Below, piece by piece: positions 1 to 7,807 of a stretch of DNA of 11,443 bases. The translations under genes and the position numbers were made by a program. Source of the DNA: Stephanodiscus triporus (Eukaryota > Bacillariophyta > Thalassiosirophyceae > Thalassiosirales > Thalassiosiraceae); contig JALLAZ010001036.1 of NCBI GenBank assembly GCA_036939755.1, forward strand, positions 1 through 11,443, given 5' to 3'. Under the pieces are notes generated by a model that had not been told where the DNA came from, did no database searches, and saw nothing but the letters and a program-made list of their open reading frames with translations. Position 1 is the stretch's first letter. Each line of letters opens with the position of its first letter.

Positions 1-911
1 ATACCAAAATGACCGCAAGACAATGCTCTACAAGATGAGATTGTGAGACTGATGTTATTTTGGGTTTTGACAGAGTTAGAACTAATTATGTCCGATCGGT
101 GGTTTTTAGTTGTGTTGATGTAAGAAAAGGGGCAAGACAAGTTTGGGCTTAAACTCGTACCGGCAATCTTTTCTTAGCCGGGTACGGGGACAGAGATATC
201 TACGTAAGTAGAATAGGTATGTACGTACCTACCATACTAGAGCAACGTAGGGGGAATATTGCCCATCAACGCAAAAGTTGTACCCATACGTACCGGCAGT
301 ACCCGAACTGAACAGCCCAGAGGGAATCATTCCCGAATATCGTACCCGTTCCGGGAGGATTTTTTTTGCCGGGATCTACCTCTAAAAATTACTTTATCTT
401 CTAAGTAGAGTAGATAGGTTGCCGTCAAGTCTGAATGCTCTATTGCTGAGCTACGAGAAATTGAGGGGAAGATCTAGGGAAGAAAGAACAGATTTTTGGG
501 GGAATCCAACCCCAGAGCAGTGATTTACAGTCACAGCTCAATTGCAATTTCAAATCTTCTCAATTTTTCCTGTGGTCTTTTCCCCTCTGTGTTTTCCCGA
601 GGGGGATTAAACCCCTGTCCTTTCAGTACTGGGCGGTTTCCCTATGCGTGCTCCTATTTAGTATCCCAAGGGAGACAAATATCCCATTAACCCATACCGT
701 CCCGGGGGAGGTTTATGAGTTATTTTTGTAGGTTAAAATGGGTCGCAAAGTGGGAGCAGCCGTCCCACACTTTACCGTAGAACACGCGGCGCCTTATCAG
801 CAAAACAACATGATTTTCTGGTGCATGTATCTAAAATATCAAAATAGTTTTGTATATGTAAAATCTACGTAGGAATAAAAAAATATTGGTGACGTGACCC
901 CCTTCCGGCAA
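1..911. other. Intergenic DNA without a supported gene
   Basis: No convincing coding segment on either strand. The frame at 496-690 (64 codons) has no family likeness and is probably chance. Minor structures: a hairpin pairing CGTACCGGC (156-164) with GCCGGGTACG (177-186) with one bulge, and a near-palindrome TAGGTA...TACCTA (214-231). The short word GTACCGG recurs at about 158 and 290. Confidence 0.6.
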
Positions 912-947
912 CACAACCATCACAACCATCACAACCATCACAACCAT
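912..947. repeat. Four perfect tandem copies of CACAACCAT
   Basis: A 9-bp unit occurs exactly four times in a row. The last copy runs into CCATGGCCGCC, so an ATG in a favourable start context (946) follows directly. Slippage origin is likely. Confidence 0.9.
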
Positions 948-1430
948 GGCCGCCGCTGGCGGAAATGGTCACCTAGAGCCTCTCAGGATGACCTATGTCC
1001 CGCACTGACGCGTTGGATTGATCGGGGATGTTATGATAAGGGGACAATTTCCCCTCATAGCCCTAGTTCATAAAGCCCAATATGTATATCTATACCATTA
1101 TTATTGTGGGGGGCTCTTGCCAAAGTTTCATGTCATATTCTTTTTTCCTTTTTTGTCGTACCGCAGCTTTGCAATTATTACAAACATCAACACCATGGGC
1201 ATCCTTGGCCATGGCCTCACCCCATTCTGGGTCAACGCGCTTGTTTCCCACATCATGGGCAACTCCCCACCTGCTCAGTTTGATAAAAGAATTCATCCAG
1301 GGGGGGAGATCTACCTAACTTTCACCAGGGCTATTTGAGGGGGATTGCCACTGCCACATCATGGTGCAACCACCATGGCCTCTACTGCCACCCACGCCTG
1401 GAAGATGCTTGTTCCAGGGCAGCATGCTTG
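948..1430. other. Intergenic DNA with short unassigned open frames
   Basis: The ATG at 946 opens 20 codons ending with TGA at 1006-1008. On the minus strand 1296-1090 a 68-codon frame has a DPxW...CxxC arrangement (VDPEWGEAM, then CNNC), which vaguely recalls BED-type zinc fingers of hAT transposases but lacks the His pair. On the plus strand 1194-1338 an overlapping frame is also open. None can be called a gene. Confidence 0.4.
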
Positions 1431-2115
1431 TACAGTGGCGGAGGTGATGGTGAGAGTGGCGGTGGCAGCAAGGGTGGCGACAATGGTGATGGCGAAGTCA
1501 ACGGCGGCGACAGTGATGACAGGTCACACAACAATCAACCAAGTGAGGGGACAATGGCACCAGACTAGGCGATGAGAACAGTGATGGTGAAGAAGGTAAT
1601 GGTAATGACAATGATGGTAGTGTGGCAATGACAGCGGTGGTGTTGATGGTGATAGTGGCAACAACGATCACAACAACAACGACGACGACGGTGGCAACAC
1701 AACAATCAATTAGTACAGGGATTGGAGAAGGGATGGTGACGACAATGACGATGGTGACAAAAAAGATGACTACAAAAATGATGGTAATTGTGATGACAGT
1801 GGCAGCATTGACGGCAACGATGATGGCAATGATGACCACAACAACAATGTTGACAGCAACAACACAACAATAAAATGGTACACTGAAGAGGAGAAGGGAT
1901 GGTGATGGCATGAGGATGGCGACGGCAAAGATTATGACGAGGATGATGGTAGCAGTGATGACGGTCATAGTGGCAACAATGGTAGTGGTGATGATGGAGG
2001 CAGCATTGAAGGTGATAGTTAGTGGCAATGATATCGGCAGCTGCAACACAACAATCAAATAGTACACGGAAGAGGAGAAGGGCCGGTGACGGCGAGAGAG
2101 ATGGTGATGGCAACA
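1431..2115. repeat. Degenerate GATGGTGA/GGCAACAA satellite with a 165-184-bp long period
   Basis: The DNA is built from short words such as GATGGTGAC, GGCAACAA and AATGATGG. A conserved core, ACACAACAATCAA followed in three of four copies by a TAGTACA-like word and GAGAAGGG, recurs with its ACAATCAA part at 1531, 1702, 1867 (as ACAATAAA) and 2051, giving spacings of 171, 165 and 184 bp. Plus-strand frames rich in Asp, Gly and Asn open inside the units, but stop codons (for example TAG at 2020-2022) and frame changes break them, so it does not read as one gene. It may be non-coding satellite or a decayed repeat-protein gene. Confidence 0.75.
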
Positions 2116-2120
2116 TTTGA

Positions 2121-2275
2121 AGAGGAGGGCAAGGGCGCGACGCAATGGGCACCACCTCTCCCCCCTTTCAGGAGGAGGGCAAGGGTGCAACACAATGAGT
2201 ACCTCCTTCTCCCCCTTTTTTAGGGGAGGATGCAACACAATGAGTGACCTTCCCCTTTTCAGGAGGAGAGTGCAA
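2121..2275. repeat. Tandem repeat of 50, 45 and 40 bp units
   Basis: The unit is GCAACACAATGAG, then a C/T-rich block (CTTCTCCCCCTTT), then AGGAGGAGGGCAAGGG. Unit starts lie at about 2137, 2187, 2232 and 2272, so successive units shorten by 5 bp. It directly abuts the long-period satellite, which shares the purine-rich word AGAGGAG. No coding frame is maintained. Confidence 0.7.
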
Positions 2276-2280
2276 TGATT

Positions 2281-3570
2281 TCGTGGTAGTAGCTCAAAAC
2301 GACCGTGGTAGTAGAGGGTAGAGGGGATGCGTCGCTGATGGTGTGGGCAGTCAAGGGGTGATCCCTCCCAAAGCTGGGTTCAATTTTTGCCAAAATCCAC
2401 CCAGCGGCTCGGTTATGGGCATTGGTGTTGGGGCTCCAGGGAGCAGATTATTTATGTTGACCATCTGGATTTAGCAAAAACTGGTGAGTGTTTGCATACG
2501 TCTGTGTACTATAAATTTAGGTGGTCCCCTTAGTCCCAAGGAATGATAATACATAAAAGAATGACAGATAATCCACAAACACAACTCCATCATGGTTTCA
2601 AATGCTTCACCAGACACCGCCAACCCCAAGATGAACAAATCATTAACTCATACAGCGCATACGACTTCCGACCGTGCATGCGCACAGGATGGGTATTTCA
2701 TACGTCCTCATCCGACAATTATCGATTGAGATATTTGGTTCGGCAGTGGTTGAGTTTTTGGTGGTTTTGGGTTTGTGGGACATCTGACACGCAATTAGCA
2801 AGGCAGAAGCGAGGTAAAAAAACACACCCCAACCATGGCGACTGTCGTTGTCCTACGCCCGCCATGGTGCCCTACCCCCGGTGCCGCCGCATACAACGAT
2901 CAGCCAACATGCTGTGCGACAAGTCAACGTCGTTAAAACTAGATAATAAATTGTTTTTACTATTTATTAGCTATTTAAAGGCACGGCGAGTTGTCGGCGT
3001 GCGGTGCCTGTGTTTGCCGGTTGCGGCGGCTCTGTGGTCAGCTTTCGCCGGCAAACTGTGCCGGTGACTGTTCTACGGGTCCTTGGCCGTCATTCCTGTT
3101 TGGCAGTACCGGAGCGGACAGTGATGGGATGACACTATCATCATCGGGGGAAACCATGTTGGGGGTGTTAATTCTTCTGAGCTGCAGAGTAGGAATTGGT
3201 AAAGGAGAGAACCATACTCAGCTGTTGGTCCAATACAGGTATCGTGATAACTCGTTGTCGTGATAAAAATCCTTTGGCCAAATTGGAACGGGGCTTCATT
3301 AGGGTGTCACACGGCTCCCCTTACAAATGGCCAAATGATTTATGACATCCCAGCGAATAGCATCCATGTGCTGACCTCCGTCATAAGCATCAATTCTCTA
3401 GCATTTTTATGTGTGCGATGTTTCGTCCGCGGTGGCGGGAGAGAAAACTGGATGTTTATTTTTTTCGCCAAAAAGCCCAAGATGTTCATTGGGCTGTGGT
3501 GCAGAGGCTGTGCTGCAATCAAGCGCACAACTTGCAGGATAAACGAAACCTAGTCAGGAAATCGCGACGA
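2281..3570. other. Intergenic DNA downstream of the polybromo-like gene
   Basis: No supported gene. The longest frame (2543-3067 plus, 174 codons) has a random composition rich in Arg, Cys and Trp and no domain pattern. A 33-codon frame starting in CCAACCATGGCG (2835-2936) has a good start context but no known family. A 9-bp inverted repeat, GTTTGCCGG (3012-3020) with CCGGCAAAC (3048-3056), could form a hairpin with a 27-nt loop. Other stretches look like unique spacer. Confidence 0.5.
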
Positions 3571-3571
3571 C

Positions 3572-3577
3572 TTTATT
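3572..3577 (-). terminator. Candidate polyadenylation signal AATAAA for the polybromo-like gene
   Basis: A canonical AATAAA on the minus strand starts 34 nt past the TGA at 3611-3613. It fits a short 3' UTR and supports exon 6 as the last exon. The assignment rests on motif and position only. Confidence 0.55.
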
Positions 3578-3610
3578 TAGATACTACCAGCTTACATCCC
3601 AGTCACTTGC

Positions 3611-6600
3611 TCATTCAAAAGATATCAATGGGACTTTTCGTTTCTGCTTTTTCGGTTGTTGCATGGATATGGATATCTGGATCTGCTTTCTGTTGATATC
3701 ATTCATTGCCGCCAAAACTGAGGGGCCAGACGCGTCCCCTTTTTTCTCATCAACCCTTGCTTGCTCAATACGAATGCGCTCAACGTGTTGCTTGTACATT
3801 TGATCGGCCCTTGCCTTGGCAGCAGCCCTCTCTTGCAATCGTCTGAAAACGCTTATTCCAATGGACAGAGCAATTTCCTGCATATTTGCACGGGCTTCTC
3901 TTTGTTTCTCGTATAGAGCCTTCGCATGCTGCATTGAGTCAGTGTGCGACTCCTCTTGATCATCTTCCTCGTCATAGAATGGAAACTCAAAGTCGGTCAT
4001 CTTCCTACGGTGCGAGCGCTGACTAACAATGCGTAGTTTTGTCTTCACTTCCACCGTTGAACCAGGATTTTCTTTCTCCCATTGGAGTTTTCTCTGCTCC
4101 TCTTCTGCTCTTACTTTAGCTTCCAACTCGCGATGAGAGGTGATCATGTCGATTCGCTCCCTTCCAATTCTATCGCTAACAGTAAGAAGCATTTTATCGA
4201 TTGCAGCCTCAAGCTTGCCAGACATGTGGATGGCGGAATCATAAGCCATTCCCGAAACTTTGCTAAGATGCCGTGCACCTTCATTGTACTTGAGTGCATT
4301 TGAGAAGATGAGTCTTAAATCTGCAACAAATTGTCCGATCGTGTTGTACTTTCTTTCATGGAGTTTGTCTTTGCACTTTACCCATGCTATTGGTTTTGAT
4401 ATGAAGGCAGTGTAGTCAGGGGGGAAATTCATCTCTACAAAATAACCCATGTGCTTGATGTCCGACTAGAAAAAAGGCAAGTCAACAATATGAGAGCGTA
4501 TCATTGTAGTTGTCAGAAAACAGACTTCGCCGCCACAACTCACGGTATGACGCAGCGACTTCAGGAGCTTTTCGCACTCTTGTTCACTCCATGAATACTT
4601 ATCACCAGGCTCCGTCGCATCAATCAATTCGTCGAAAACTATTGATTCCATCTCTTTCCGCGCCAACTCTCTGTTCCGGGTGGAAAGTTTCCACGATGGA
4701 GCAGATCCACTCTCGATCACCGGGCCATCCGAGCAATCGGTGACACAGGATTGCAAAAGGTCGAGTGACAACCAGCGAATATACTTCAGTAAATGGGTAC
4801 TAGCTTCATGATAGGCACACGACATGGGCTCGCCAACGTCATGGCCCTCCTTGTTGAAGGCGATAGCATTCGAAAATACCAGGGCGATGTCAGAAATGAA
4901 CTCTTCAGCGTCCTTGTAAACGCCTTCAAGAAGTTTGGACTCGGCCGTAGTAAGATCCATGGGCTTCTTTATCTTGGCAGCGTATTCTTCTCTGATTTCG
5001 GGGAATACAAAGTGAACCGGAACGTGGAAGATGTATTTCGGTCGCTCTGCACTTACCCACGGGTGTCTCATCAACTGTCGCATGAATTTCAAGCACTCAG
5101 CCTCCCATCCCTCGAGATCTTTATTCTGACGACGGCCGGGGTAGCTTTCTTTGATGGACGCGATGGCCACATGCATCGGGATGGGAGCGCTGAGGTCTGT
5201 GCGGATTATTCTCGGTGGGGCGGAAGTTTCCATTTTCTTTGCCAACTTTTTGGAATTGGAAACCGACTTCCCAAATGATGCCGCTTTAGATGGCCCTTTA
5301 ATGGAGACTCGCTTCGTCGGTCGCTCCTCCGGGATCGGAGAAGCCGGTCTCTTCTTTCCTCCAATCTTCGATGGTGCGAGGACGGCAATTTTATTGGCCA
5401 AGGTTGGGAGCGAAGGACGCTTTGAAACGCTGCTGCCACCCCTCATCTTTTCCGCGAACAGTTTTCTTCATCCAACAAAAATATGGCCATTAGAATAGTG
5501 GTAATTGATTAGTCATCACCAAACAGGGCAACACCTCTTACCTAAAAATTTTACCAGTGTGCTTGCCTAAATTGACCATGTGAATGTTCTTCTTTGGTAC
5601 GTTGTAACGCTCGCAATTCTTGAAGATAAGAGAAATATCGTATTCGAAGTCTTCCGGTGTCGCATCTGCGTAGTAGACGGGGAAACACGTGATCGCATTA
5701 ATTGAGAAGCCAATGCACTCATCAATGGGCACGAAACTTGGAACTTACAGGACCCGCTCTCAATATTACGATCGACCGTCTCCAAATCCATCGGCGTCTC
5801 GACGAACTGCGGATAGTCAGTGAAGATCGTGGCGTCGACCGGCTTCTCGAAATGCAGCGTCGCCTTCTCGGTTATATTGACGGTTTTATCCGTGTAGGTC
5901 GCCTCGCGCAGCTCACTCATTATCGAACGAAGAAGATCTTTCTCGGGACGCTTGATCACAATGTACTTCGACGCGGCCTTATCACGTGCCTTCGCACCCG
6001 CGCCCGACTCTTCTGATGCCAGCAACGGGCCGAGATTCCTCTCCATACTGACGTGGAGGCGGTTCGCCTGTTCGCAAAGCGACGCACCCTCCTCCTCGCC
6101 AGCATAGAAAATTCGACAATTTTCAACCACCTGTCGACAATCCGTAGCAAAGGATCCGACGTTATTGTATCGTCCCATTAACAGATTCTGGACTATGGTG
6201 CCGAAATCTATCGGCCTCTTCACCTTTTCAAGATATCCTTAGGGGTGGGCATCAAAATGTAATGTTGAGCTCAAGTTTAATGCTGAACGTGGATTGCACC
6301 GCAAACAATAATTACGTCTTTGGAAAACGCACTCACCTTGAGGATATTGGCCTTGACAGAAGTAAGTCACTGGATGTAGAAAGAACCACGCCGTTTGAAG
6401 TCCATCCACTGGATTGGTCATGTTGACCAATTCATCAATGACCTCGACGCAGGCCGTCCAGCAGTACAAAAGACTAGGATACACGACATTCGGCATCTCC
6501 GGCTTCGCGATGAAGAATTTACACAGGTCCTCGACGGTTGATAGGAATTCTTTCGCGATAGGACGGAAAGAATCATCGAGGGTGGTGTTGTACTGCAGGC

Positions 6601-7643
6601 AATTGGAGGCTATAAGACGCAGGTCCATGACAAAGTTGCTGAGGGTATCATATTGATTCTTGTCGAGCCTTGGGCGAACGTGTGCGTTAGTACATGCCAT
6701 GATGTTAATTGGATGATGACGAAAAACAATTGCATAGAAACGACTCAATTGCTAATGCATACGAATGCACTCACTTCGACGAGATCGTGCTCAGATCCAT
6801 GGGATGCGCGATTTTCTCCCTGTAGTCACGGACAAGGGCCGGGTCGGTCACCGGCTTGTGGAACCACTTGCACGCCGCCGGCTGACGTCTCTTGAGGCTG
6901 GACAATACCTTGTAACACTGTGCCCTCCGAATCACGTTCATCGGAGTCGAGTCGTACTTCTCGACGTCGATTACGTCGTCTCCTCCGCTTTTCTTACTTT
7001 TACTATAATTGCTGGTACCGGCCGATATTCCCACGGAGGAGGAGGAGGAGGAGAGCTTGAGTTTGAGCTTCGCCTTCACCTTCTTGGCCGGAGGTACGAC
7101 GACGTCCCCCACTCCTCCTCCGGGGGAGTTGCCCGAGGACGACGTGGGAGTTTCCGACAATAACGACGACGTCGACTTCTGCCTCTTGAGCTTAATGCTT
7201 ATCTTTTTCGATTTTTTCTCGCCCCCATCCTGATTGCCGCCGAAGTCCCCGTTGTCGCCGACGGCCACGCCGTCGCCGTCGGCCGCCGCGAGGCGCGCCG
7301 CCTTCTTCTCGGCGTTCCTCCTAAGCCGCTCAAGCGCCTTCGCCATGCTTTCGGCGAGCTTGACAACGAACGCCGAATCCCTGTCCTTGTTGAAAAGCAC
7401 GGCGTTGTCGAATATCAATTTCGCGTCGGAGTAAAATTCCTCCCTCGTGGAGTAGTTACCGCCCTCGAGATTCTCCTTGAGGGTGCGAAGGTCCATGGGA
7501 CGCTTCACAACGACGAGGTAATCTTGGAAGAAGGCGTGATCGACCGGCTCGAGGAAGAGGTAATTAATGTTGTTCCGCTCCTTCGAGGTCATGCCGGCGT
7601 GGACCTCCCGGCAGATCGCGAGATCTTGCGGCGACATCGGCAT
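3611..7643 (-). CDS. Polybromo-like protein with six tandem bromodomains (six exons, 1196 aa)
   Basis: Predicted nuclear acetyl-lysine reader. Exons on the minus strand: 7643-6775, 6668-6337, 6237-5749, 5665-5542, 5465-4544 and 4465-3611 (3591 nt). All introns are GT-AG and the frame holds across every junction. Bromodomains (BD) lie at about residues 8-108, 236-342, 355-470, 498-610, 724-846 and 893-1010. Each has the ZA-loop pattern (for example RPMDL, HPMDL, RPIDF, TPMDL, KPMDL) and the helix-B/BC-loop pattern NxxxYN. The acetyl-lysine Asn is present in BD1 (N85), BD2 (N317), BD4 (N585), BD5 (N809) and BD6 (N973). BD3 has Tyr445 there. BD6 has a degenerate ZA motif (KPIAW). The BD1-BD2 linker is charged and Ser/Gly-rich. 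A bipartite nuclear signal (KKRPASPIPEERPTKR, 642-657), a charged helical tail and a C-terminal KKQKRK (1184-1189) follow. Family knowledge: animal PBRM1 has six bromodomains plus BAH and HMG domains in SWI/SNF (PBAF). Here BAH and HMG are absent. Membership in a remodeller is inference. The start is the first ATG, in an AACCATG context. Confidence 0.92.
4466..4543 (-). other. Intron 5 of the polybromo-like gene (78 nt)
   Basis: The donor is ACC/GTGAGT and the acceptor is CTTTTTTCTAG/TCGGAC, with the clearest polypyrimidine tract of the five. It is phase 0 and joins LKSLRHT to SDIKHMGYF inside bromodomain 6. Read-through would end at the TAG of the acceptor. Confidence 0.9.
5466..5541 (-). 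other. Intron 4 of the polybromo-like gene (76 nt)
   Basis: The donor is TTTAG/GTAAGA and the acceptor is GATGAAG/AAAAC. The split codon AG-A gives Arg605 and rebuilds GKIFRKLFAEKM at the end of bromodomain 4. CTAAT-type branch candidates lie inside. Read-through stops at the donor TAA. Confidence 0.9.
5666..5748 (-). other. Intron 3 of the polybromo-like gene (83 nt)
   Basis: The donor is TCCT/GTAAGT and the acceptor is TACGCAG/ATGCG. The split codon T-AT gives Tyr564 and the product reads NIESGSYATPEDFEYD, an ordinary bromodomain-4 sequence. Reading through the intron instead departs from bromodomain consensus. Confidence 0.9.
6238..6336 (-). other. Intron 2 of the polybromo-like gene (99 nt)
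   Basis: The donor is AAG/GTGAGT and the acceptor is CCCCTAAG/GATATC. The joined codon is G-GA (Gly401), giving YPQGYLEKVKRPIDF, a continuous bromodomain-3 ZA loop. No clear branch point was picked out. Confidence 0.88.
6669..6774 (-). other. Intron 1 of the polybromo-like gene (106 nt)
   Basis: The donor is GTGAGT and the acceptor is CCAAG before G-CTC-GAC. A perfect TACTAAC branch-point sequence lies at 6686-6692, about 18 nt before the acceptor. Without removal, the frame meets TGA at the donor itself. Splicing joins AA to G (Lys290) and rebuilds BD2 from HPMDLSTISSK into LDKNQYDTL. Confidence 0.9.
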
Positions 7644-7694
7644 GGTTTGGAGTTTGGATGTGTTTTGGTCTCTTCCGACAACGCAACCACATCA

Positions 7695-7731
7695 TTTCCC
7701 CCCCCTTTTCTCCCCCCCCCCTTCCCCCTCT
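7695..7731. repeat. Pure polypyrimidine/polypurine tract with long C runs
   Basis: Thirty-seven consecutive pyrimidines with runs of about 8, 10 and 5 C. The minus strand, which is the sense strand of the polybromo-like gene, therefore has G runs long enough to supply four G-tracts for a G-quadruplex, 52-88 nt upstream of that gene's ATG. Run lengths may vary between sequencing reads. Confidence 0.7.
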
Positions 7732-7753
7732 AACTTTTTGTCGTTACGTTAAG

Positions 7754-7797
7754 GTATCGTACGATACTTACATACAGTACCATACACGATACTTACA
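7754..7797. repeat. 14-bp palindrome overlapping a 12-bp direct repeat upstream of the PDK-like gene
   Basis: GTATCGTACGATAC (7754-7767) equals its own reverse complement. ACGATACTTACA starts in its right half (7761-7772) and recurs at 7786-7797. The block ends 10 bp before the ATG at 7808, so it is either core promoter or 5' UTR. A dimeric transcription-factor site is possible but unproven. Confidence 0.6.
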
Positions 7798-7807
7798 CAC
7801 CGTGACA

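Larger units (their letters stand above)
7644..7807. promoter_or_regulatory. Shared divergent promoter of the polybromo-like and PDK-like genes
   Basis: The two start codons face away from each other across 164 bp, so both promoters and both 5' UTRs must share this DNA unless one extends into the other gene. Next to the polybromo-like side is a 37-nt pure pyrimidine tract (7695-7731). Next to the PDK-like side are a perfect 14-bp palindrome, GTATCGTACGATAC (7754-7767), and two copies of ACGATACTTACA (7761-7772 and 7786-7797), 25 bp apart. No clear TATA box is seen. Promoter function is inferred from position. Confidence 0.6.

Noticed and set aside
912..947. Short repeat array considered as CRISPR
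   Set aside because: The units are 9 bp and contiguous without spacers, and the genome is eukaryotic by its introns.
1498..2238. 246-codon minus-strand open frame, rich in Val, Ile and Thr
   Set aside because: It is the antisense of the short-word satellite. Its monotony comes from repeated CAC/CAT/ATC triplets, and there is no domain or plausible membrane-protein layout.
2370..2400. tRNA-like B-box (GGTTCAA) near 2378
   Set aside because: The word is followed by TTTT instead of a B-box end, and no cloverleaf or A-box fits at the right distance.
2543..3067. 174-codon plus-strand open frame
   Set aside because: Random-looking composition with many Arg, Cys and Trp, no motif, and a start in AT-rich DNA without support. 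Likely chance.
1..3570. LTR or LINE retrotransposon in the spacer
   Set aside because: No reverse transcriptase, integrase or protease motif in any frame and no long terminal direct repeats were seen.
4793..5278. 161-codon plus-strand frame opposite exon 5 of the bromodomain gene
   Set aside because: Antisense to an exon carrying clear bromodomain sequence; no family pattern of its own.
7658..7807. Upstream in-frame extension of the PDK-like protein by 50 codons
   Set aside because: It would translate the pyrimidine tract (a Pro/Phe run) and the palindrome. ATG 7808 gives a family-like length and a plausible targeting N-terminus.
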